Shown here in pieces: positions 30,038 through 39,076 of a stretch of 64,000 bases of DNA. The notes beneath the pieces are model-generated. The model had not been told where the DNA came from and ran no database searches. It saw nothing but the letters and a program-made list of their open reading frames with translations. Origin of the DNA: Candidatus Latescibacterota bacterium (GTDB lineage Bacteria > Latescibacterota > UBA2968 > UBA8231); assembly GCA_022819745.1 (NCBI GenBank), contig JAJEGS010000039.1, forward strand, positions 1-64,000, written 5' to 3'. Position numbers and translations under genes: made by a program. The stretch's first letter is position 1, and the number at the start of each line of letters is the position of its first letter.

Positions 30038-30066
30038 TTATTATCTAATTGAAATAAAAATTTCAA
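30038..30066 (-). promoter_or_regulatory. Promoter of argRBDH operon
   Basis: Minus strand TTGAAA (30066-30061), a 17-nt spacer and TAATAA (30043-30038); an alternative -10 GATAAT starts two bases earlier. The transcription start would fall at about 30031-30033, on top of the argR ATG. Confidence 0.6.
30049..30066. promoter_or_regulatory. ARG-box-like operator
   Basis: TTGAAAT-AAAA-ATTTCAA is a perfect 7-bp inverted repeat with 4-bp spacing, very close to the ArgR/AhrC consensus half-site TGAAT...ATTCA. It covers the -35 region and spacer of the argR promoter, an arrangement expected for repression by its own product. Confidence 0.7.
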
Positions 30067-30108
30067 AGTAGAGTACTGCTGAGACCGTGTCAAGCAAAAC
30101 GCCGCCGC

Positions 30109-30891
30109 CTACGCTCGGCCCGAGGCCATCTGCTCTTGCAGGCGCAACTTGAGTTGCGGAGGGTCCAGCCCCCGCCAAAAAACCCCACCAATGGCCAGCG
30201 AAATAGTGCTGTTTTCCTCGGAGACGACGATAACGACCGCGTCCGATTCCTGCGACAGACCCAAGGCCGCCCGATGGCGGGTTCCCAGCCGCTGGTCTTC
30301 CACCTCTTCAGCCAGCGGCAAGGTGCAGCGGGCCGCCACCAAGCGCTCGCCCTGAATGACGACAGCTCGGTCGTGCAGCGGAGCGCGCGGGCTGAAGATC
30401 GTGGTTAGCAAATCACCCGACACCTCCGAATTCAGGGGCACTCCAGTCTCAATGACCGGTCTGATCTGGACTTGGCGCACCAGCACGATCAGCGCCCCGT
30501 ACCCCAAGTCGGCCAAGCGCCCCACTCCGCTGACGACCTCGTCGATGACCCGTGACGTCTCGGCTTTGTAAAACCAGCGAAATGCCGGGGTCTGACCCAA
30601 GACTTGGAGGAGCCGTCGCAACTCGGGCTGGAAGAGGATGACCAGCAGGATCAGCAAGATGGAGCGCGCCTGCTCCAAAAGCCAAGACAGGGCGTTCATC
30701 TTGAGCCAGGGCGCGGCCAAGGCGACGATCACCATTAGCAGCAGCCCAGCGACCATGTGCGCGGCTCGGGTTTCTTTGATCAGGGAGAGCAAGCGAAAAA
30801 AGATAAACGCCACCAGCAGGATATCCACCACCGAGGTCAGCGAGACGGGTAGAAAGCCAAAGAAGTGAAACAGGACCGGGTCTTTTAGCAC
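30109..30891 (-). CDS. cdaA: CdaA-type diadenylate cyclase with altered DGA motif
   Basis: CdaA makes cyclic di-AMP from two ATP at the membrane. Three N-terminal transmembrane helices (about residues 17-35, 42-62, 70-90) precede the DAC domain. Typical DAC elements are present: YGALIVLVR, GVPLNSEVSGDLL, PLHD, LGTRHRAALGLSQ and VSEENSTISLA. The catalytic DGA triad, normally PLHDGAV, reads D174-R175-A176 here, while the RHR motif is intact. GTG start overlapping folP by 7 nt. It is the last gene of the tilS-ftsH-folP unit; CdaA is often found next to folP or glmM. Confidence 0.9.
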   Translation of the reverse strand: MLKDPVLFHFFGFLPVSLTSVVDILLVAFIFFRLLSLIKETRAAHMVAGLLLMVIVALAAPWLKMNALSWLLEQARSILLILLVILFQPELRRLLQVLGQTPAFRWFYKAETSRVIDEVVSGVGRLADLGYGALIVLVRQVQIRPVIETGVPLNSEVSGDLLTTIFSPRAPLHDRAVVIQGERLVAARCTLPLAEEVEDQRLGTRHRAALGLSQESDAVVIVVSEENSTISLAIGGVFWRGLDPPQLKLRLQEQMASGRA

Positions 30892-31733
30892 GGCACTTGG
30901 CCTCGCACGGCCTCGACTAAGCGGACGGCCCGCAGCGTCGCGGCCACGTCGTGGACTCGCAGCACGTGGACACCCGCCCTAGCCGCTAGCGCTGCCGCCG
31001 CCAAGCTGCCCTCCAAGCTCTCGGCAGCCGAGAGCCCGAGCGCCTTCCAGATAAAGGATTTGCGCGAAGCACCCACTACCAATGGGCACTCTAAGCCCAA
31101 GAAGCGCTCTAACATCCCCAACAAGGCGAGGTTGCCCTCCGGTGACTTGCCAAACCCCAAGCCCGGATCCACGGCCACGCGCTCGACGCCTTGGGATTGG
31201 GCAGTGCGTACGCGCTCTTGCAGGAAGGAGTACACCGTCCCGGGCAAATCGTCGTAGTGGGTATTCTGCTGCATGGTAGCCGCCGTGCCCCGACGGTGCA
31301 TCAGTACCACGGGGGCGTTAGCCTGTGTGGCGACCTCGGCCATAGCCGGATCGTGCCGCAGGGCACTAATGTCGTTGATGATATCGGCCCCCGCCTCAAG
31401 GGCCCTCCGTGCCACCTCGGCCTTGACCGTGTCAATCGAGATGGGCACATCGCTCTGGTGGCGAAGGCCTTTAACGACCGGAAGAACCCGGGCGCACTCC
31501 TCGGCGACCGAGACCTCCTCAGCGACCCCGTACATCGGCGGTCGCGACGATTCACCGCCAATATCGACAATCGCCGCCCCTTCCTCCACCATCGCCAAGC
31601 CGCGCTCCACCGCAGCGCTTGGCTCGCTATAGCAACCCCCGTCGTAAAACGAATCGGGCGTCGCATTGAGGACGCCCATGATCTGTACTTGGTCGCCAAA
31701 GTGGAGAGTGCGACTTCCCAACTCCCAAATCAC
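30885..31733 (-). CDS. folP: Dihydropteroate synthase
   Basis: Condenses 6-hydroxymethyl-7,8-dihydropterin pyrophosphate with p-aminobenzoate in folate synthesis; target of sulfonamides. The TIM-barrel signatures are IMGVLNATPDSFYDGG (first strand/pterin loop), VDIGGESSRPP and VDPGLGFGKSPEGN. Length (282 aa) normal. It uses a GTG start overlapping the ftsH stop by 4 nt (GTGA). folB and folK are encoded separately at 40395-41262, so the folate genes are split between two transcripts within the window. Confidence 0.96.
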   Translation of the reverse strand: MIWELGSRTLHFGDQVQIMGVLNATPDSFYDGGCYSEPSAAVERGLAMVEEGAAIVDIGGESSRPPMYGVAEEVSVAEECARVLPVVKGLRHQSDVPISIDTVKAEVARRALEAGADIINDISALRHDPAMAEVATQANAPVVLMHRRGTAATMQQNTHYDDLPGTVYSFLQERVRTAQSQGVERVAVDPGLGFGKSPEGNLALLGMLERFLGLECPLVVGASRKSFIWKALGLSAAESLEGSLAAAALAARAGVHVLRVHDVAATLRAVRLVEAVRGQVPC

Positions 31734-33655
31734 GCCTCATCCTCGTCGCTCAAGGTGCGCACTGGTTTGCGGGCGAGAGGCTCTCCGGCCAATACTTGGT
31801 CGATCTCCGCATCGTCGAGGACTTCGTACGCGAGGAGGGCGCGGGCCAAGGAATGCAGCTTGTCCTCCTTTTCCCCGAGGATGCGCAGCGCCGTTTCCTC
31901 GGCCTCCACCACTAGCTTGCGGATCTCGCGATCGACGGCCTGGGCTGTCTCTTCGCTCAGGTGGCGGCTGCGGGTGAATTCCTTGCCGAGGAAGACCTCG
32001 TCGTCGCCGCCGCCCAACGAGAGAGGGCCAAGTTCTTCGTTCATACCCCACTCGCAGACCATCGAACGGGCCAAGCGCGTCACTTGCTGGTAGTCGCCTT
32101 GGGCTCCAGTCGAGCGCTCGGCAAAGATCAATTTCTCAGCGGCGCAACCGCCTAGCGCCGTGGCCAAGTGCGCCTTGAGCCGCGTCTCAGTCAGCGAACG
32201 CCGCTCGTCAGCCAAAAAGGAAACCATGCCCATGGCCTGCCCGCGCGGGATAATGGTCGCCTTGCCAATGGCCGGACCGCCTTTGAGACTCTTGGCGACC
32301 AAAGCGTGACCCGCTTCGTGATAGGCCGAAAGCCGCTGATCTTCTTCGGTCAGGACCATGCTGCGGCGCTCGGCCCCGAGCATGACCTTGTCTTTGGCCG
32401 CCTCAAAGTCGCCCATGTCAACGGTCTTGCGATCGCGCCGCGAGGCCAGTAAGGCCGCTTCGTTGACCAAGTTCTCCAAGTCGGCTCCAGAAAGACCGGG
32501 CGTGCCCTGCGCGACCTTTTGCAAATCGACGTCTGGATCCAGCGGCACCTTGCGCACGTGGACCTTGAGGACGCCCTCCCGACCTCTGACATCGGGCAGG
32601 TCAACCACCACCCGGCGATCAAAGCGACCGGGCCGCAACAGCGCCGGGTCGAGCACATCGGGGCGATTGGTCGCGGCAATGAGAATGACGCCGTCATTGG
32701 ACTCAAAGCCGTCCATTTCCACTAAGAGCTGGTTGAGGGTCTGCTCGCGCTCGTCGTGGCCGCCGCCAATACCCGCGCCTCGGTGGCGGCCCACTGCGTC
32801 GATCTCATCGACGAAGATTAAGCACGGGGCATTGGCCTTGCCCTGCTCAAAAAGGTCGCGCACGCGCGAAGCTCCGACGCCGACGAACATCTCGACAAAG
32901 TCCGAACCGCTGATCGAAAAGAAGGGGACGCCCGCTTCGCCGGCCACTGCGCGCGCCAAGTGCGTCTTGCCCGTGCCCGGTGGCCCGACCATCAAGACGC
33001 CCTTGGGAATCCGTCCGCCGAGGCGCTGGAACCGATGGGGATCCTTGAGAAACTCAATGATTTCCTCCAACTCCTTCTTGGCCTCGTCGGCCCCAGCCAC
33101 ATCGGCAAAGGTAGCCTTGTGCTTGTCTTCCATCAGGAGCTTGGCCCGACTTTTGCCAAAGGAAAACAGCCCGCGCGCGCCGCCCTGCATCTGCCGCAGC
33201 ATGAATATCCAGAAGGCGATAAACAGCAGCCACGGCAAAAAGCTGAAGAGAAAATTGTACCAGCGGAAGGGTTCTTCCTCAAAGCGAAAATCGACTCCTC
33301 GTTCCTCCCATTCGCGCTTGGTCGCCGCGTCTATTGGCCCCAAGTTGACCACAAAGCGGATTCCGTTGTGCAAGACGCCTTTGAACTCGCGCTCGCCTAC
33401 GATGACGGCCTCGGCGATGCGATCCTCTTCCAAGTATTGGCGGTATTGCTTGTAGGAGACTAGTTGAGGATCGGAGGGTTTGCTGCCAAAGAATTTGGCG
33501 GTGAAGATCATTACCAATACGAAGAACAGCCAAAACGCTTGGGTCCGCGAGGGGCGGCGCCAGCGGCGCGGCTTGTCTTCCCCGTCGCCCTGCCCGCGGT
33601 CGTCCCTAAGACGCGTGGGGCGCTCTTCTGGGGCCTGCTTTTTTGGTCCCTCCAT
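31730..33655 (-). CDS. ftsH: ATP-dependent zinc metalloprotease FtsH
   Basis: A membrane-anchored AAA+ protease that degrades misfolded and regulatory membrane proteins. After a basic N-terminal stretch come a first transmembrane helix ([17 protein letters not shown]), the FtsH extracellular domain, and a second helix ([18 protein letters not shown]). The AAA module follows with Walker [10 protein letters not shown], Walker [13 protein letters not shown] and SRH arginines. The M41 protease domain contains HEAGH and a downstream Asp ligand. Length 641 aa. Positioned between tilS and folP, a common order (tilS-ftsH-folP) in bacteria. Confidence 0.97.
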   Translation of the reverse strand: MEGPKKQAPEERPTRLRDDRGQGDGEDKPRRWRRPSRTQAFWLFFVLVMIFTAKFFGSKPSDPQLVSYKQYRQYLEEDRIAEAVIVGEREFKGVLHNGIRFVVNLGPIDAATKREWEERGVDFRFEEEPFRWYNFLFSFLPWLLFIAFWIFMLRQMQGGARGLFSFGKSRAKLLMEDKHKATFADVAGADEAKKELEEIIEFLKDPHRFQRLGGRIPKGVLMVGPPGTGKTHLARAVAGEAGVPFFSISGSDFVEMFVGVGASRVRDLFEQGKANAPCLIFVDEIDAVGRHRGAGIGGGHDEREQTLNQLLVEMDGFESNDGVILIAATNRPDVLDPALLRPGRFDRRVVVDLPDVRGREGVLKVHVRKVPLDPDVDLQKVAQGTPGLSGADLENLVNEAALLASRRDRKTVDMGDFEAAKDKVMLGAERRSMVLTEEDQRLSAYHEAGHALVAKSLKGGPAIGKATIIPRGQAMGMVSFLADERRSLTETRLKAHLATALGGCAAEKLIFAERSTGAQGDYQQVTRLARSMVCEWGMNEELGPLSLGGGDDEVFLGKEFTRSRHLSEETAQAVDREIRKLVVEAEETALRILGEKEDKLHSLARALLAYEVLDDAEIDQVLAGEPLARKPVRTLSDEDEA

Positions 33656-33671
33656 GATAGATACTCTTAGG

Positions 33672-35060
33672 TCAATCGCCGTCCCAATGCCCCAGCGTGC
33701 ATAAGGCGATGCGGCGCGTAGTAGATTTTATTCTGAAGGCATTGCTAGAACGCAGGGGCGCGACCCAAGCTATTTCCTCTGCTCGGGCCAGCACTAGCAC
33801 TTCGTCGCGCGAGATTTTCGGCCATTTGGCGTCAATGAGAAAGTCGCTCAGTTTTTTGTGTCCTTCCATGCCCTGCGGCTGGAAGCGATCACCCGGCCGC
33901 AGGCTGCGCACTTGCACCCATGCACCGAGGCGGTCCGCGTCTAAAGCCACCTGCGTGCCTCCTAGCTGAGACTTGTCAAAGTGCTCCGAGGGGACGACTT
34001 GGACGCGGATTTTTACGCCGTGCTCTCTCAACACGAGCACACCGGGTATCTCAAAACAGCACGCGACCGGCGGCCGCTGACCGCGACGCAAGATATAGCG
34101 CGTGCCACAACCCTGCCCCCTCAGCCCAGCACCCACCACCCGCAGGCGCTTGTCATCGGCCTCAATCCAGCCCCGCACTTGCTCGACGCGGGCAAAATCA
34201 AAAGGGCCTTCTGCGGCGGCAAGGCCCTGAAGCACGGTGCGCAACACGCGCCTTTGTATGGCTATATGATAAGCGAGAAGCCTATTACTATCAAGAGCCA
34301 CCTTGTCGTTGCAACACTCGCAAATCACTGTATCTAAAGCCTCTTGGGCTAGCGCGGCGAGCAAGTCGTCCTCGGCCTTGAGCAGCGCGGCCGTGCGATT
34401 TAGAACCTCGGTTATGTTAGAATTATAGCTCTTGAGCAAGGGCAATAGTTCCCCACGCACTCGATTGCGCAAAAATCGCCGGTCGCGGTTGGAGGGATCC
34501 TCTCGGTAGCGCAAGCCCTGCTGGCGCGCGTATTGCTCGATTTCAGCGCGCCGCACGCGCAGCAGCGGCCGCAAATAGCGGCCCTCGCGCGCAATCTCCA
34601 TGCCCCCTAAACCGGTGGCACCGCTGCCGCGCAACAGGCGCAAGATCACGGTCTCGGCTTGATCGTCGGCGTGGTGACCCAAGGCGATGAACTCGGCCCC
34701 GATCCGGTCGGCGACTTGGTCGAGAAAGGCGTAGCGCTGCCGCCGCCCCGCTTCCTCCAGCGACAGGCCCTCGGTTCGGGCGTAAGCCCTTACGTCGCGC
34801 CGCTCTATCGAGCAGGGCAGCCCGCGCCGCTTCGCCTCGTTGGCGACAAAGCGGCTGTCGTCCGCCGAATCCGACCGCAGCGCGTGGTCCAAGTGCACCA
34901 CGTGCAACCGGTACCCTAGGCCATCCAAGACATCGAGCAGCACGGTCGAATCGACGCCGCCCGACGCAGCGACGACTAAGCTAGCATCGGCCTGCAATCC
35001 CGCTTCCTGTAGCACTTGCCGCACATTGGCGACTATGGCTTCCATAGCCTTCGTTCCCAT
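33672..35060 (-). CDS. tilS: tRNA(Ile)-lysidine synthase
   Basis: Converts C34 of the CAU-anticodon tRNA-Ile to lysidine so that it reads AUA. The PP-loop motif SGGVDST lies near residue 34, followed by HVVHLDHALR, FIALGHHADDQAETVILRLLRG and GATGLGGM, all typical of the N-terminal ATP-pyrophosphatase domain. A TilS substrate-binding domain and the C-terminal TilS_C (PGDRFQPQGMEGHKKLSDFL) follow. Length 462 aa. It starts the tilS-ftsH-folP-cdaA operon. The first ATG (35060) is used; a second in-frame ATG lies 15 nt later. Confidence 0.95.
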   Translation of the reverse strand: MGTKAMEAIVANVRQVLQEAGLQADASLVVAASGGVDSTVLLDVLDGLGYRLHVVHLDHALRSDSADDSRFVANEAKRRGLPCSIERRDVRAYARTEGLSLEEAGRRQRYAFLDQVADRIGAEFIALGHHADDQAETVILRLLRGSGATGLGGMEIAREGRYLRPLLRVRRAEIEQYARQQGLRYREDPSNRDRRFLRNRVRGELLPLLKSYNSNITEVLNRTAALLKAEDDLLAALAQEALDTVICECCNDKVALDSNRLLAYHIAIQRRVLRTVLQGLAAAEGPFDFARVEQVRGWIEADDKRLRVVGAGLRGQGCGTRYILRRGQRPPVACCFEIPGVLVLREHGVKIRVQVVPSEHFDKSQLGGTQVALDADRLGAWVQVRSLRPGDRFQPQGMEGHKKLSDFLIDAKWPKISRDEVLVLARAEEIAWVAPLRSSNAFRIKSTTRRIALCTLGHWDGD

Positions 35061-35104
35061 CGCGCAAAAACAGAAAATTCCCCTGAAGAAGTAATAGGAA
35101 GGGC

Positions 35105-35133
35105 AAATTAGACGAAGAGGTGCCCCTTGACAA
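35105..35133 (-). promoter_or_regulatory. Promoter of tilS operon
   Basis: Minus strand TTGTCA (35133-35128), 17-nt spacer, TAATTT (35110-35105). Its -35 hexamer is the complement of bases that also form the lexA -35, so the two divergent promoters share this segment. Confidence 0.6.
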
Positions 35134-35155
35134 ATGAACTAATGTGCAGTATATA
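35127..35155 (+). promoter_or_regulatory. Promoter of lexA
   Basis: TTGACA (35127-35132), a 17-nt spacer and TATATA (35150-35155), a near-consensus sigma70 promoter; leader about 45 nt. Confidence 0.7.
35135..35148. promoter_or_regulatory. LexA-box-like operator
   Basis: TGAAC-TAAT-GTGCA is one base from a perfect match to the GAAC-N4-GTTC type of SOS box. It lies exactly between the -35 and -10 of the lexA promoter, the usual position for autorepression. Confidence 0.5.
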
Positions 35156-35205
35156 TATTTTCAGTTCTACTTTCACTTTTCCTCCCCAGTTATGGAGGTA
35201 CACTC

Positions 35206-35832
35206 ATGCCCAAACCCCTAACCGAACGCCAACGAGCAATTTACGACTTCATCGCCGATGCAATTCGCTCCGGGGGTCCCCCCACGATCCGCGAGATCAT
35301 GGACGTCTTTGGCATCAACTCCACCAATGGCGTGCGCACCACCTTGGAAACCTTGGAGAAAAAAGGCTACATCCGCCGCCGGGCGCGCCGCTCACGGGGG
35401 ATAGAGCTCGTCGATTTCGTCAAGCCCGCTTCCCTTTCCGCGGATCTGCGCGAAGTGCCCCTCGTGGGCCGGGTCGCTGCGGGCACCCCCATCCTCGCCA
35501 CCGAAAACATCGAGAACACACTCAATGTCGATCCATCGCTCGTCCCCGCTTCAGGCGATGTCTTCGCGCTGCGCATCCACGGCGAGAGCATGTGCAACGC
35601 CGGGATTCTCGACGGTGACATCGTCATCGCTCGCCAGCAAGACCGCGCCGAGCGCGGCGATATCGTCGTTGCGCTGCTCGGCGACGAGGCCACGGTCAAG
35701 CGCTATGCTCCCGACCCCGACGGCATCCGGCTCCTGCCCGAAAACGAGGCGTTTGAACCCATCGTCGTCGCGCCCGACGCCGACGAGTTCAGCATCGCTG
35801 GCAAAGTAGTGGGCCTCATGCGCCGCTTCTAG
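35206..35832 (+). CDS. lexA: LexA repressor
   Basis: SOS-response repressor inactivated by RecA-stimulated self-cleavage. The N-terminal winged helix (LTERQRAIYDFIADAIRSGG; STNGVRTTLETLEKKGYIRR) is followed by cleavage site A92-G93 in VAAGTPI. The S24 peptidase domain has catalytic S128 (GESMCNAGILDGD) and K165 (ATVKRYA). The full-length protein is 208 aa. GGAGG lies 8 nt before the ATG. Its promoter carries a candidate SOS box. The glycerate kinase gene follows after 11 nt and may be co-transcribed. Confidence 0.96.
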   Translation: MPKPLTERQRAIYDFIADAIRSGGPPTIREIMDVFGINSTNGVRTTLETLEKKGYIRRRARRSRGIELVDFVKPASLSADLREVPLVGRVAAGTPILATENIENTLNVDPSLVPASGDVFALRIHGESMCNAGILDGDIVIARQQDRAERGDIVVALLGDEATVKRYAPDPDGIRLLPENEAFEPIVVAPDADEFSIAGKVVGLMRRF

Positions 35833-35843
35833 GGTGCGCTTAG

Positions 35844-37172
35844 TTGGATGCTGCTTTGCGGCGCGCCCACGCGCGCGCCATTTTTGCCGCCGGGGTCGCT
35901 GCCGCCGATCCCGGCCGTTGTATCCACCAAACCCTCGCGGTCACAGACGATGAGTTGCACTGTGGCTCGCTCCGCTTCTCCCTCGATACCATTTCCAGCC
36001 TGCGCCTAGTCGGCGCAGGCAAGGCCACTGCTGCCATGGCTGCGGCCGCTGAAGCGATTCTCGGCGACCGCATTGACGTCGGGGCTATCAACACCAAGTA
36101 CGGTCACGCGCTGCCGTTGAGGCGGGTCGAGACCTTTGAAGCGGGGCATCCGGTCCCAGACGAAGCCGGTGTAGCCGGTGCGCGTCGCCAACTCAAATTG
36201 CTAGCAAACTTGGCTCCCGACGCGCTGGTCCTCGGCCTCTTCTCCGGCGGCGGCTCGGCCCTGCTGCCCGCCCCGGCCGAGGGCCTGACCCTCGCAGAAA
36301 AGCAAGAAACCACCCGCCTCCTGCTCGCCTGCGGCGCGACCATCGACGAAATCAACGCCCTGCGCAAACACCTCTCGGCCATCAAGGGTGGACTACTCGC
36401 CCGCGCGGCCGCACCCGCCCGCGTCGTTGCCCTCATGCTCTCGGACGTCATCGGCGACCCCCTCGACACCATCGCCTCCGGCCCGACCCACCCAGACTCC
36501 ACGACTTTTGGCGATTGCCTAGCGATCGTCGATCGCTACGACCTACGCCATCAACTCCCCTCTCCAGTCCGTCAGAACCTCGAAGCCGGAGCCCGAGGCG
36601 AGCGACCGGAAACCCCCAAACCCGGGGACCCTTGCTTTGCCCGGGCCGAGAGCTTGGTCATTGGCAACAGCCGCTTGGCCATTGACGCAGCCGCAAACCA
36701 AGCCAGCACGCTCGGCTACGAGGTGTGCGTCCTCACCAGCCGCTTGCAAGGCGAGGCGCGCCATGCCGCGACCGCATTAGTCTCCATCGCCCAAGAAACC
36801 GCCGAAACCAACCGCCCCATCGCCCGGCCCGCCTGTCTCATCGCCGGCGGCGAGACGACCGTCACCCTGCGCGGCGATGGCAAGGGAGGGCGCAACCAAG
36901 AATTGGCCTTAGCCGCAGCCCTCCAACTCGACGGCTGGCCCGCCATCACCCTGCTCTCCGGTGGCACCGACGGCACCGACGGCCCCACCGATGCCGCCGG
37001 TGCCCTAGCCGACGGCCAGACCTTGAGCCGCGCCCGCGCCCAAGGTCTCAACGCCCATGCCTTTCTCGACCGCCACGACTCCTATCCCTTCTTCGCGGCG
37101 TTGGACGACCTCGTCATCACAGGTCCTACAGGTACCAACGTCATGGATCTGCAAATCATCCTCATAGCCTGA
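35844..37172 (+). CDS. Glycerate 2-kinase, GckA/TtuD (MOFRL) family
   Basis: Phosphorylates glycerate, usually to 2-phosphoglycerate, linking glyoxylate or tartrate breakdown with glycolysis. The N-terminal DUF4147 domain begins RRAHARAIFAAGVAAADPGR and includes VGAGKATAAMAAAAE and GLFSGGGSALLPAP. The C-terminal MOFRL domain contains LIAGGETTVTLRGDGKGGRNQ and SGGTDGTDGPTDAAGA. No ATG is available; TTG at 35844, directly after an in-frame TAG with AGGG upstream, is the most likely start. The GlcE-like gene at 57944 could belong to a related glycolate pathway, but it is distant. Confidence 0.9.
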   Translation: MDAALRRAHARAIFAAGVAAADPGRCIHQTLAVTDDELHCGSLRFSLDTISSLRLVGAGKATAAMAAAAEAILGDRIDVGAINTKYGHALPLRRVETFEAGHPVPDEAGVAGARRQLKLLANLAPDALVLGLFSGGGSALLPAPAEGLTLAEKQETTRLLLACGATIDEINALRKHLSAIKGGLLARAAAPARVVALMLSDVIGDPLDTIASGPTHPDSTTFGDCLAIVDRYDLRHQLPSPVRQNLEAGARGERPETPKPGDPCFARAESLVIGNSRLAIDAAANQASTLGYEVCVLTSRLQGEARHAATALVSIAQETAETNRPIARPACLIAGGETTVTLRGDGKGGRNQELALAAALQLDGWPAITLLSGGTDGTDGPTDAAGALADGQTLSRARAQGLNAHAFLDRHDSYPFFAALDDLVITGPTGTNVMDLQIILIA

Positions 37173-37211
37173 AAATCTTCACACTTGCGGGAGATAGTTC
37201 AGTGAGTTGAT

Positions 37212-37240
37212 TTGACACTCGGCCACCCTTCCGCTAGCTT
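37212..37240 (+). promoter_or_regulatory. Promoter of PorV-like/era operon
   Basis: TTGACA (37212-37217), a 17-nt spacer and TAGCTT (37235-37240). The -10 ends 10 nt before ATG 37251 and no Shine-Dalgarno lies between, which suggests a leaderless transcript. Confidence 0.65.
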
Positions 37241-37250
37241 TTTACAACCC

Positions 37251-38177
37251 ATGCTCAAGAGCCTTCTTCCGCTTGCATTAGCCCTGTTGCTGACCGGGGC
37301 TGCACACGCCGCCTCGCGCTACGCCGGCGAGTTCCTCGGCTTGGGCGCGGGTGCCCGCTCTGCGGCCTTGGGCAGCGCCTATGTGGCCCTTGCAGACGAC
37401 GCCACCGCGGGCTATTGGAATGCGGCTGGCCTATCCGCCCTCAGCAGTCGCCAAGTTCACCTGACGCACTCCGAACACTTCTCCGGCCTCATCCAGCGCG
37501 ATTTTGTCGCCGTCGCCCGTCCAGGTCGCCTCTTGCACGGCATGGCCCTGAGCGTGGTGCGCATGGGCATCGACGACATCCACTTTACCGAACTGCCGGA
37601 GCCCCTTCAGTCTCCCAGTACTGACAATCGTCCTCGCATCGCCTCTACCGAACAAAGCGCGGATTACGCCCTGTACCTGTCGGGCAGTCGTCAGCTCGGT
37701 GCGCGCCTATCCCTCGGGCTAAGCGCCAAGGCCATTTACCGCCACGTCGCTTCCTTTAACGCCTATGGCTTTGGCCTTGACCTAGGCGTGCGCTACCAAT
37801 TGAGTCCCCAGATCGCGCTGGCGGCTAACGTGCGCGACATTACCACCACGCCCATCGTCTGGAATACGGACATCAGCGACCGCATCCAACCTTCGCTGCT
37901 CTTGGGCGCAGCGTACGCCATACCCATTGCCGGGGGCCAGACCACCGCTCTCCTATCCACCCGCTCCGGCGGCGACACGGCAACTGCCGACGTCCCGCTC
38001 AACGCCGGCGTAGAATACCGCCACCATTACATCACCCTGCGGGCCGGACTAGAGGAAGGCCGCCAGTCCTTTGGGCTAGGGCTCACCCCATACAGCAACC
38101 TCGACCTCGACCTTGCCTATTTACAGCACGATGCGCTCGAAGCAACCTACCAGTTGTCCGCCAGCTTCCGCTTCTGA
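37251..38177 (+). CDS. PorV/PorQ-family outer-membrane protein (308 aa)
   Basis: The signal peptide (MLKSLLPLALALLLTGAAHA) precedes a FadL/PorV-like N-terminal pattern: FLGLGAGARSAALGSAYVAL, then DDATAGYWNAAGLSAL. This ALG.AY.A.ADDA...YWNPAGL signature defines PorV/PorQ-type (UPF0164) barrels. Alternating strand-like segments continue to a C-terminal Phe (SASFRF). In Bacteroidota PorV shuttles T9SS cargo, but many FCB genomes have several paralogues of unknown role. Its 3' end overlaps era by 47 nt. A second family member, nearer to classical PorV, is at 52635-53690. Confidence 0.8.
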   Translation: MLKSLLPLALALLLTGAAHAASRYAGEFLGLGAGARSAALGSAYVALADDATAGYWNAAGLSALSSRQVHLTHSEHFSGLIQRDFVAVARPGRLLHGMALSVVRMGIDDIHFTELPEPLQSPSTDNRPRIASTEQSADYALYLSGSRQLGARLSLGLSAKAIYRHVASFNAYGFGLDLGVRYQLSPQIALAANVRDITTTPIVWNTDISDRIQPSLLLGAAYAIPIAGGQTTALLSTRSGGDTATADVPLNAGVEYRHHYITLRAGLEEGRQSFGLGLTPYSNLDLDLAYLQHDALEATYQLSASFRF

Positions 38178-39057
38178 GCAACCTCGCGTCGGCTACGTAG
38201 CCCTAGCCGGTCGCCCTAACGCGGGTAAATCCACCCTCTTCAACGCCTTCTTGGGCCAACGGCTCTCCATCGTCACCGCCAAACCGCAGACGACGCGCAG
38301 CCGCATCCTCGGCATCCTCACTCGTCCACAGAGCCAGATAATTTTCTTGGACACGCCGGGCCTGTTAGAGTCCTCCTACAAGCTACACGAGACCATGGCC
38401 CACCAAATCGACCAAGCCGCCCGCCAAGCCGACCTAGTCTTGTTGCTGTTCGACGCCTCCCGCCCCAAAGACCGCAGCGCACTGGTCAAGCACTTCTTAG
38501 CGCGCGCGCGGGTACCAGTCTTGGCCGTGCTCAACAAAATTGACCTAGTACAACCCACCCAGTTAGACGGCCTGCAAAAAAGTCTCGCGGATGAGTTCGG
38601 CATCGCCAGCCCCATCCCGGTCTCCGCCCTGCGCAGTGACGGGCTCGGCGATTTGCTGTCGCGCCTAGAGACCCAGCTACCCTGTGGCCCCAAGCTCTAC
38701 CCGGACGATATGGTGGCCGAACAGCCTGAGCGGTTTTTTGCCGCCGAGCGCATCCGCGAAGTAGCTTTTGAGCACCTTGAGGACGAGCTACCTTACGCCA
38801 TCAACATCCACATCGAGGAATTCCGCCAGCGCCCAGGCCACAAAATCTACATTCGCGCCATTATCTACGTCGGGCGCGAGAGCCAGAAGGGCATCGTCAT
38901 CGGCAAGAAGGGAACGCGCCTGCGGGCAATCGGACGCAAAGCTCGCGCCGCCTTGGAGGAACTACTCGACGAGCCCGTCTATGTAGAGCTGTGGGTAAAA
39001 GTCCGCCCAGACTGGCGCGACAAAGAGCGCGATTTGCGGGAATTTGGTTATCTCTGA
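38131..39057 (+). CDS. era: GTPase Era
   Basis: A GTPase that binds the 3' end of 16S rRNA during 30S assembly. G1 is GRPNAGKST, G2 includes PQTTRSRILG, G3 DTPG, G4 NKID and G5 SAL. The C-terminal KH domain contains KGIVIGKKGTRLRAIG with the GxxG loop. The only ATG in frame (38131) gives a 24-residue N-terminal extension relative to usual Era and overlaps the upstream gene by 47 nt; no Shine-Dalgarno is visible there. Length 308 aa. purD follows after 19 nt. Confidence 0.95.
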   Translation: MRSKQPTSCPPASASEQPRVGYVALAGRPNAGKSTLFNAFLGQRLSIVTAKPQTTRSRILGILTRPQSQIIFLDTPGLLESSYKLHETMAHQIDQAARQADLVLLLFDASRPKDRSALVKHFLARARVPVLAVLNKIDLVQPTQLDGLQKSLADEFGIASPIPVSALRSDGLGDLLSRLETQLPCGPKLYPDDMVAEQPERFFAAERIREVAFEHLEDELPYAINIHIEEFRQRPGHKIYIRAIIYVGRESQKGIVIGKKGTRLRAIGRKARAALEELLDEPVYVELWVKVRPDWRDKERDLREFGYL

Positions 39058-39076
39058 GCCTGAGAAAGGAACGCCA

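Noticed and set aside
32358..33455. 365-aa plus-strand ORF opposite ftsH
   Set aside because: Ser/Arg-rich shadow of the AAA domain codons; ftsH on the other strand is unambiguous.
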